This document shows, one piece after another, positions 58,868-64,000 of a stretch of DNA of 64,000 bases. Every line of letters starts with the position of its first letter. The stretch's first letter is position 1. The notes under the pieces are model-generated. The model made no database searches. It had not been told where the DNA came from and was given only the letters and a program-made list of their open reading frames with translations. Source of the stretch: DASYXZ01 sp035946625 (lineage in GTDB: Bacteria > Acidobacteriota > Terriglobia > UBA7540); NCBI GenBank assembly GCA_035946625.1, contig DASYZE010000084.1, positions 1 through 64,000 of the forward strand, written 5' to 3'. The translations under genes and the position numbers were made by a program.

Positions 58868-60808
58868 TTATAAGGTCTTCAGGTACTCGATCAGATCGTT
58901 TAACTGCACCTTGTCCATGTCAGAAGTGATTCCATGTTTGTCTTCGGGATTAAACTTGGTCCAGATTTCTTCCAGCGACAGCGCCTCGCCGTTGTGGAGG
59001 TAGGGCGCCCGCATATACACTCCTTCGATCTGGGGAATATCAAAACTTTGGATGGTGTCGTAGCGAGTCGCGGTGCCCACGTTCATTGCCACCCGCGACG
59101 TGTAGTGGGTGAGCGGAGGATGGCAGTAATAGCATCGTTTTTGGGGCGGGATAAGGCGGCCGTCGTTGGTGGTGATGCGGAAGAAAATCGCGCGCCCCCG
59201 CGATTGCGATTCGTTAAGCCGGCCGCCCGAAGCCAAATGGGGATTGGGGGAAAGACGGAGCGAATTGATAAAGGTCACCAGATCCTTCACTTCGCTCTGA
59301 CTGAATCCTTCCGACCGGAAAATGTACCTGGCGGTGCGGGGTCCATCCTGGGTGGCGAGGTCCAGGTTTTTGCCATTCCATTTGTAGGGCGAGGTCTGTG
59401 CGATGGAAAGCAGCGTCCTGTTCTCCACCACATCCCGGCCCAGTTGAGGCGACTCCAGGACCCACGCCAGCCCATCCGAAAGCCCTATGTGTGGGTGGCA
59501 GGTGGCGCAAGCCAACTGCCCTTGAAAGGAATACCGTGCATCGAAAAACAGGCTTTCGCCCCGGCGAACGGCGGTAATTTCTTTTGGCCCGCCCAAGTCA
59601 ATTGTCGAGGCCACCCGTAAGAGGCGCAGGTCAACAACACTGATCGTGTCATCCATGCGATTCGCGATGTAGGCCAAACATCCGTCGGGCGACACCACCA
59701 CCGCCGCGGGATTTCGTCCCGTGGGTAAGCGCTGGGCCACAAATTGGCGTGCGGAATCCAGGCGGTTGGCCAGTGCTTCTGGATTTGATGCCGGCACCTG
59801 GCGCAAAACGCTATTGAGCTTAGCCGTATCAATCACGGAGACCACGTTTGCCCCCGACGCCGTCACCAACACCCAGCGGCCGTCGGGAGTGCTGGCAGCA
59901 CCCATTCCGTCGGCGTAGTAGTGGTCGATGTCGTCCAGCAAAACCTCGGCTACCCGGGCTTTCGGCGCCTCACTATTGCCCTCAAGCCGGATCACCGCCA
60001 GACCGTGCGTCAGATACCAGCCCTGCTGGAGATGGATCAGCGGATTCATGTTTTTGGGGCGCATGAAGGGGACCAGCAGGTAGCCGCCCGCGCTTGCCGG
60101 CACTTCAGTAATATGACGAAGTTGGATCGCTCCCGGCACCTCGACCCGCTGCGATACGACTTGTCGAGTGGTGTCGATGACAGTCAGTTCGGAGACCACC
60201 GGCTCATCGTAAGTCGCTACGCGAGCCAGAAGGTTGGACACATACACAAAACGCCCGTCGCGCGACCGGGCAAGGTATTCGGGGAAGCGCCCAGCATCCA
60301 GTCGCTTGATTTCGTGGCCCGCCGTGAGATCAATCAAAGAGACGTTGTCACCTTGAGTATTCGCCACGTACAGGACTTTGCCCGAACGGTCAGTGGTGAT
60401 TCCCACCGGCCCCCAACCTGAATCGAGTGTTCGACGGACTCGGAATGAATCAGCGTCAATCTCGCTGATTGTGTTGCTCCACTCGCTTGATACATAAAGC
60501 TTATTGCCATCAGGAGAGAGGGCAATCCCGGCAGGCTTGCGGCCGACCTTCACGCGTTCCACCACTTGCTGGCTGTGGGTGTCAACCGCCAGCAGAAGGT
60601 TGCTGTCCTGGCAGACTACATAAAGCCGCTGGCCGTTGGGCGAAAGTTGTAGCGCCACGGGAGTCAGATAGCGAGGTTCTGTGCTTTCAGTCCAATCAGG
60701 CCGTTGCGCCGGACCTGCGCGCAGGGACTGGCGCCATCCCAGTCCGGCCCCCAAAACGAGGACGGTGATCGCAGCGGCCGAAAGCCATCGAATGCTCCGA
60801 AGCGTCAC
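58868..60808 (-). CDS. YVTN-propeller fused to di-haem cytochrome c peroxidase-like domain
   Basis: 646 aa from GTG 60808, which overlaps the upstream stop (GTGA) and has GGGAGGA 9 nt before it. A signal-anchor helix (IRWLSAAAITVLVLGAGLGW) is followed by a seven-bladed YVTN propeller (about 35-410: LSPNGQRLYVVCQDSNLLLAVDT, LSPDGNKLYVSSEWSNTISEID, VSPDGCLAYIANRMDDTISVVD). A C-terminal di-haem region has C434-H438 (LACATCHPH) and C559-H563 (KRCYYCHPP), and the peroxidase-like LHNGEALSLEEIWTKFN end. The architecture is that of MauG-/YVTN-type periplasmic oxidases. Electron donor or acceptor unknown. Confidence 0.86.
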   Translation of the reverse strand: MTLRSIRWLSAAAITVLVLGAGLGWRQSLRAGPAQRPDWTESTEPRYLTPVALQLSPNGQRLYVVCQDSNLLLAVDTHSQQVVERVKVGRKPAGIALSPDGNKLYVSSEWSNTISEIDADSFRVRRTLDSGWGPVGITTDRSGKVLYVANTQGDNVSLIDLTAGHEIKRLDAGRFPEYLARSRDGRFVYVSNLLARVATYDEPVVSELTVIDTTRQVVSQRVEVPGAIQLRHITEVPASAGGYLLVPFMRPKNMNPLIHLQQGWYLTHGLAVIRLEGNSEAPKARVAEVLLDDIDHYYADGMGAASTPDGRWVLVTASGANVVSVIDTAKLNSVLRQVPASNPEALANRLDSARQFVAQRLPTGRNPAAVVVSPDGCLAYIANRMDDTISVVDLRLLRVASTIDLGGPKEITAVRRGESLFFDARYSFQGQLACATCHPHIGLSDGLAWVLESPQLGRDVVENRTLLSIAQTSPYKWNGKNLDLATQDGPRTARYIFRSEGFSQSEVKDLVTFINSLRLSPNPHLASGGRLNESQSRGRAIFFRITTNDGRLIPPQKRCYYCHPPLTHYTSRVAMNVGTATRYDTIQSFDIPQIEGVYMRAPYLHNGEALSLEEIWTKFNPEDKHGITSDMDKVQLNDLIEYLKTL

Positions 60809-62544
60809 TTTGCGCTTCCTCCCTTTGCGGGCGCCGTGGATCGGGCCGCGTCTGCCGACGGGGTCGCCGAGGAGGCAGGCTCCTTCACTGTCAGAATCTG
60901 GTCGGCCTTGATATGTTCGAGCGTTTGTGCGATGCCGCTGGGCCAATGGATAATGAGCTTGTCCACTTCCGTGTGTTGCCCCAGCCCGAAATGCGGGCGG
61001 GGGTCGTTCTGCGAGAGGTAACCGGATTCAGACACTGCCTCGACGTATTGCCGCAGGTCACCCGCCTGCGCTTCGAGGCTGGCTCCGAAGCCATCCCGGT
61101 TGCTTCGCGTTCCCACCAGCTTTACGGTCAGCCAGTGATTGCGTTTTCCCGGTGGCGGAGTGTTGTGCAGAAGGATCCCTTTGCCCCCTAACGTCACAAT
61201 GAAAGCGTCGATGGATCCATCGTTGTCGTAGTCGGCGAAGCAAGCGCCGCGGCTTACGATTCGAGTCTGGAAAAAGGCCCCGGCTTGCGTGGAAACGTCG
61301 TCAAAAGTCCCATTTCCGTTGTTGCGCAGCAGGGTGCTCTCCATCGGAATCAACCAGGTCAAACCGCCATTCAAAATAAAGAGGTCCTTCCAGCCGTCGT
61401 TATCGAAATCGATAGCTCCGTCTCCCCAGCCGACGAATTGGCCGGAAACTCTGCCCACCCCGGTTTCATCGGTCGTGTCCAGAAACACGTCCCCCGGCTT
61501 CGCGGGATTGTGAAACAGCCGATGGTAGTGGGCGTCGGAGACGAACAAGTCCGGCCAGCCGTCATTGTCGTAATCAGCGAAAACAGGACCCATGGCCGTT
61601 GTCGCCTCACCGTTCTGCCCGTAGGCTACGTTCATTTCCTCCGCCACATTTGAAAATGTCCCGTTGTGGTTGTTGTGATAGAGGTAGCTGGGCATGGTGT
61701 CGTTGGCCACATAGATGTCAGGCCAGCCATCTTTATCGTAGTCGCCCACAGTCACGCCCATGGCGCGGCCGGGATGGGCGGAAATGCCCGATTCCACGGA
61801 TACGTCTGTAAAAGTCCCATTCCCGTTGTTGTGGAAAAGCCGGTTGACTTCGGGCGCGTAATCCAACGGGCCCGGGTAGTGGTGGGCGGAGTAAAAGTGG
61901 CGGTAGGTGGGATCAAACTTCAGGTAATTCCCGACAAACAGATCCAGCCGCCCGTCGCGGTCGTAATCGAGAAACGCGGCGCCGGTGCCGAAATGCGCAT
62001 TGTCCACACCTGCGCTTTGCGTCACGTCCGTAAATGATCCGTCGCCATTGTTGTGGTAGAGGATGGCCGAGCCGTAGTTGGTCACGAAAAGGTCTTCGTT
62101 GCCATCGTTGTCGTAATCGCCGGCGGTCACCCCGATGCCAAACCCGTTTCCGCCCACCCCCGCTTGGGCCGTTACGTCGGTGAATGTCCCATCACCGTTG
62201 TTGCGATAGAGGTGGTTTGAGGCGGCAATCCCATCTAAAGGGGAAAGATCCGTGACACCGTCGATGTGTCGGCCGCTGACCACATAAAGATCAAGAAGCC
62301 CGTCGTTGTTGTAATCGATCCAGGCACATCCAGAGCCCGTTCCCTCCAGAATCGAGTTCAGGTCGCGCTCGCCGAAGGATTGTTGAAAACGAATGCCGGA
62401 TTTCTCCGTCACGTCGTCGAAATGGGGGAATGGTCCCGGCGGCGGAGCGCTGGACGTACGATTTTGCGCGGAAACGGTAAGGCCCACGATGAACAGGCCT
62501 GCGGCTGCAATCCCCAATCCGGATTGTGAAAGAGTGAACCTCAT
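60805..62544 (-). CDS. Secreted CRTAC1-like protein (FG-GAP/VCBS repeats, ASPIC/UnbV end)
   Basis: 579 aa from ATG 62544, which overlaps the upstream stop (ATGA). Signal peptide about 9-27 (GLGIAAAGLFIVGLTVSAQ). Seven to eight Ca-binding-style repeats follow (AWIDYNNDGLLDLYVVSG, AGDYDNDGNEDLFVTNYG, AFLDYDRDGRLDLFVGNYL, VGDYDKDGWPDIYVAND, FADYDNDGWPDLFVSD, IDFDNDGWKDLFILNG, FADYDNDGSIDAFIV). The C-terminal ASPIC/UnbV domain (NHWLTVKLVGTRSNRDGFGASLE ... VDKLIIHWPSGIAQTLEHIKADQILTV) ends it. Common in Acidobacteria and Planctomycetes; extracellular, role unclear. Its stop couples with the cytochrome gene. Confidence 0.88.
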   Translation of the reverse strand: MRFTLSQSGLGIAAAGLFIVGLTVSAQNRTSSAPPPGPFPHFDDVTEKSGIRFQQSFGERDLNSILEGTGSGCAWIDYNNDGLLDLYVVSGRHIDGVTDLSPLDGIAASNHLYRNNGDGTFTDVTAQAGVGGNGFGIGVTAGDYDNDGNEDLFVTNYGSAILYHNNGDGSFTDVTQSAGVDNAHFGTGAAFLDYDRDGRLDLFVGNYLKFDPTYRHFYSAHHYPGPLDYAPEVNRLFHNNGNGTFTDVSVESGISAHPGRAMGVTVGDYDKDGWPDIYVANDTMPSYLYHNNHNGTFSNVAEEMNVAYGQNGEATTAMGPVFADYDNDGWPDLFVSDAHYHRLFHNPAKPGDVFLDTTDETGVGRVSGQFVGWGDGAIDFDNDGWKDLFILNGGLTWLIPMESTLLRNNGNGTFDDVSTQAGAFFQTRIVSRGACFADYDNDGSIDAFIVTLGGKGILLHNTPPPGKRNHWLTVKLVGTRSNRDGFGASLEAQAGDLRQYVEAVSESGYLSQNDPRPHFGLGQHTEVDKLIIHWPSGIAQTLEHIKADQILTVKEPASSATPSADAARSTAPAKGGSAK

Positions 62545-64000
62545 TTGACCCCCACAGGGTGAGCGGGTTGCGGGCTTACAGGCACGCCAAGCGGAATCGG
62601 TGTATCCAGCCGCTTCAGCGCCAGGGGCCAATGATTTTCCGGGGTGAGCGCCTTATCCTCGTGGCAACCGAGGCATCCCGCGTCTTCGCCCGGCCTCGCC
62701 CAGATCCAGCTTCGTTGAGCGCGAATCACCGTTCCTCTTGCGTCCAGAAGTTCGAAACGAATGGGCCGGTCGGCCGGAACCAATATGTAGAAGGAGCCAT
62801 CTGTTTCCACCGGGGCCTCACCCAAAGCACTCTCGCCGGCGCGATCCGATTCCAGAGTCAGCACGCGAACGCGCGCGATGCGTGCTCCCAAGCGCCCCCC
62901 TGGAGCTTCGGCGGAAAGGTAAGCATTGAGGCAGATCACGCGGCCAGTTTTGCTCTCAGGGTTGAGAATGCTCCAGTAGTTTTTCGGCGTTGGGCGCTGC
63001 TCCAGAGGGACCGCCTCAACGCTTGAGAAGTTGAGATCTCGGTAAATCAGTTGGCCAACCGCTCTTTTCGCCAGGCTGAAAGCATAGAGGTCAAATCTGT
63101 CGTCAGACGCTCGGGTGCCCGGCCTCTTCATGGATACGACCAGTGTTCCCTCGTCAAGCTCATGGGCGGACCAGTAGAGAGACTGCCCTGGAGTGACCGG
63201 AGAATTGTGCTTCGCCGCTGGCCGGATCCAGGCAAGCTCTCCGTCAACCCCCTGCCCCACCCTATTCTGCCTTTCCACAAAGAGCACGGTTCCGTCACTC
63301 AGCTCCTCCGCCTTCCCCTGCGCGGCGCCCGCATGGGCATCTTGACGAAACTCTGTAAGCTCGGTGCCGTCCGGATGTATGGTGTATAGCGTTCGCGCGC
63401 CGCGTCCCTTCGCGCCGTCAGTTATTGGCGACGCAGCCGAGATGAGAATTCGGCCGTCCTGGAGGACAGTCTCGACCTCGAAGTTCCCCGGGCCGAACGT
63501 GATCGAATGGCCGCTTGCGCCACTCTCTTCGGAAACATACACGGCCGAGGTTTGGTGGCGGCCCATCCCACGCAAAACGGTGTAGACGATACGGTCTCGC
63601 GGTAGGAAGTCAGGTTTCAGGCAATTGGCGGAGCAGTCGGTTACTTGACGCAGATTCGACCCGTCTGCATCCATTTCCCAAACCTGCCAGAGCGCGCCGG
63701 CGCCCTGCTGGGCTGAGAAGAGGATTTTGGTCGCATCGGGGGAAACTCGGGGATCTCCGGCGGCAAAGAAGTCGGGCGTCAGATTGGTCACGGATCCCAT
63801 TGAGGATCCCGAATCAAAACGCACCAAACGGCTGCCTTCTGGGAATCGCTTTGCCCAATCGCCTCCCAGTGACCGCCGGGCTTGCACAAACACTATCCCC
63901 GGAAATCTGCTATTCTGTTTAAAACCAGAGGCTTGAGGGGGTGTTGCTGGAAATAAACTGAAAGCCACAAGCACCAAAACGAGTAGGAGCGCGTTACGGG
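62541..64000 (-). CDS. Secreted PD40-propeller protein with C-terminal CXXCH (partial)
   Basis: The 5' end lies beyond the right window edge. The frame stays open to 64000 and there encodes RNALLLVLVLVAFSL, the core of a signal peptide, so only a few residues are missing. About 485 aa visible. Blades of PD40/TolB type: DPRVSPDATKILFSAQQGAGALWQVWEMDADGSN, RTLYTIHPDGTELTEF, KAEELSDGTVLFVER. A carbohydrate-binding-like strand region follows (VETDGSFYILVPADRPIRFELLDARG), then a CLGCH haem-type motif near the end (GCLGCHEDKALTPENHWPL). A TTG at 63977 is a less likely start. It overlaps the CRTAC1-like gene by 4 nt and is the first visible gene of that operon. Confidence 0.82.
   Translation of the reverse strand, partial: RNALLLVLVLVAFSLFPATPPQASGFKQNSRFPGIVFVQARRSLGGDWAKRFPEGSRLVRFDSGSSMGSVTNLTPDFFAAGDPRVSPDATKILFSAQQGAGALWQVWEMDADGSNLRQVTDCSANCLKPDFLPRDRIVYTVLRGMGRHQTSAVYVSEESGASGHSITFGPGNFEVETVLQDGRILISAASPITDGAKGRGARTLYTIHPDGTELTEFRQDAHAGAAQGKAEELSDGTVLFVERQNRVGQGVDGELAWIRPAAKHNSPVTPGQSLYWSAHELDEGTLVVSMKRPGTRASDDRFDLYAFSLAKRAVGQLIYRDLNFSSVEAVPLEQRPTPKNYWSILNPESKTGRVICLNAYLSAEAPGGRLGARIARVRVLTLESDRAGESALGEAPVETDGSFYILVPADRPIRFELLDARGTVIRAQRSWIWARPGEDAGCLGCHEDKALTPENHWPLALKRLDTPIPLGVPVSPQPAHPVGVK

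Overview
The window looks like a chromosome segment of an Acidobacteriota bacterium. Evidence for this is two very large MacB-like permeases of the acidobacterial duplicated-permease (ADOP) type, one in an operon with a PadR regulator. There is also a von Willebrand-type secreted protein of the acidobacterial family and many secreted propeller, CXXCH and ASPIC/UnbV proteins. The DNA is GC-rich, densely coding, and has many tightly overlapped (ATGA) gene junctions. The taxonomic call is inference from protein families; no rRNA is present.

Layout. 1-6.8 kb: a 51-bp tandem repeat, two ADOP permeases flanking a VapBC-like toxin-antitoxin pair, and a PadR gene with a near-consensus, apparently leaderless promoter. 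6.9-15.5 kb: a MOCOS-like PLP enzyme without its MOSC domain, a VWFA-family secreted protein, a decayed glycosidase tail among palindromic repeats, tRNA-Gly(CCC), a phospholipase-C-like lipoprotein, a cupredoxin-like protein and a porin-like barrel. 15.8-26.6 kb: an all-minus, tightly coupled operon of five radical SAM proteins (four with an N-terminal cobalamin-binding-like region), three methyltransferases and an amidohydrolase. I do not recognise its product, and it is the best candidate here for an undescribed biosynthetic pathway. 26.8-30.8 kb: an outer-membrane barrel, an O-antigen-ligase-like protein and a di-haem cytochrome in one minus-strand operon.

31.1-45.3 kb (plus strand): an OmpR-type regulator and a membrane histidine kinase, then an eight-gene exopolysaccharide/O-antigen operon. 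That operon holds a fused double HPr-kinase-like protein, a nucleotidyltransferase, a phosphoglycosyltransferase, a Wzz/GumC-like protein, a Wzx flippase, a Wzy/ligase and two GT4 glycosyltransferases. 45.4-50.6 kb: an alkaline-phosphatase-superfamily secreted protein behind a perfect CRP-type site, a protein of unknown function, and a PD40-TPR protein with a CXXCH motif.

50.7-64 kb (minus strand): a GMC oxidoreductase with its Tat-exported subunit 3, two orphan Leu/Ile/Val-type binding proteins, DAHP synthase and a Rid-family protein. These lie downstream of a coupled set of secreted proteins: PD40-CXXCH, CRTAC1-like, YVTN propeller-dihaem cytochrome, and a second propeller. Short palindromic or MITE-like repeats sit in several intergenic gaps of this part. 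Functions are family-level readings from sequence; no database search was run.
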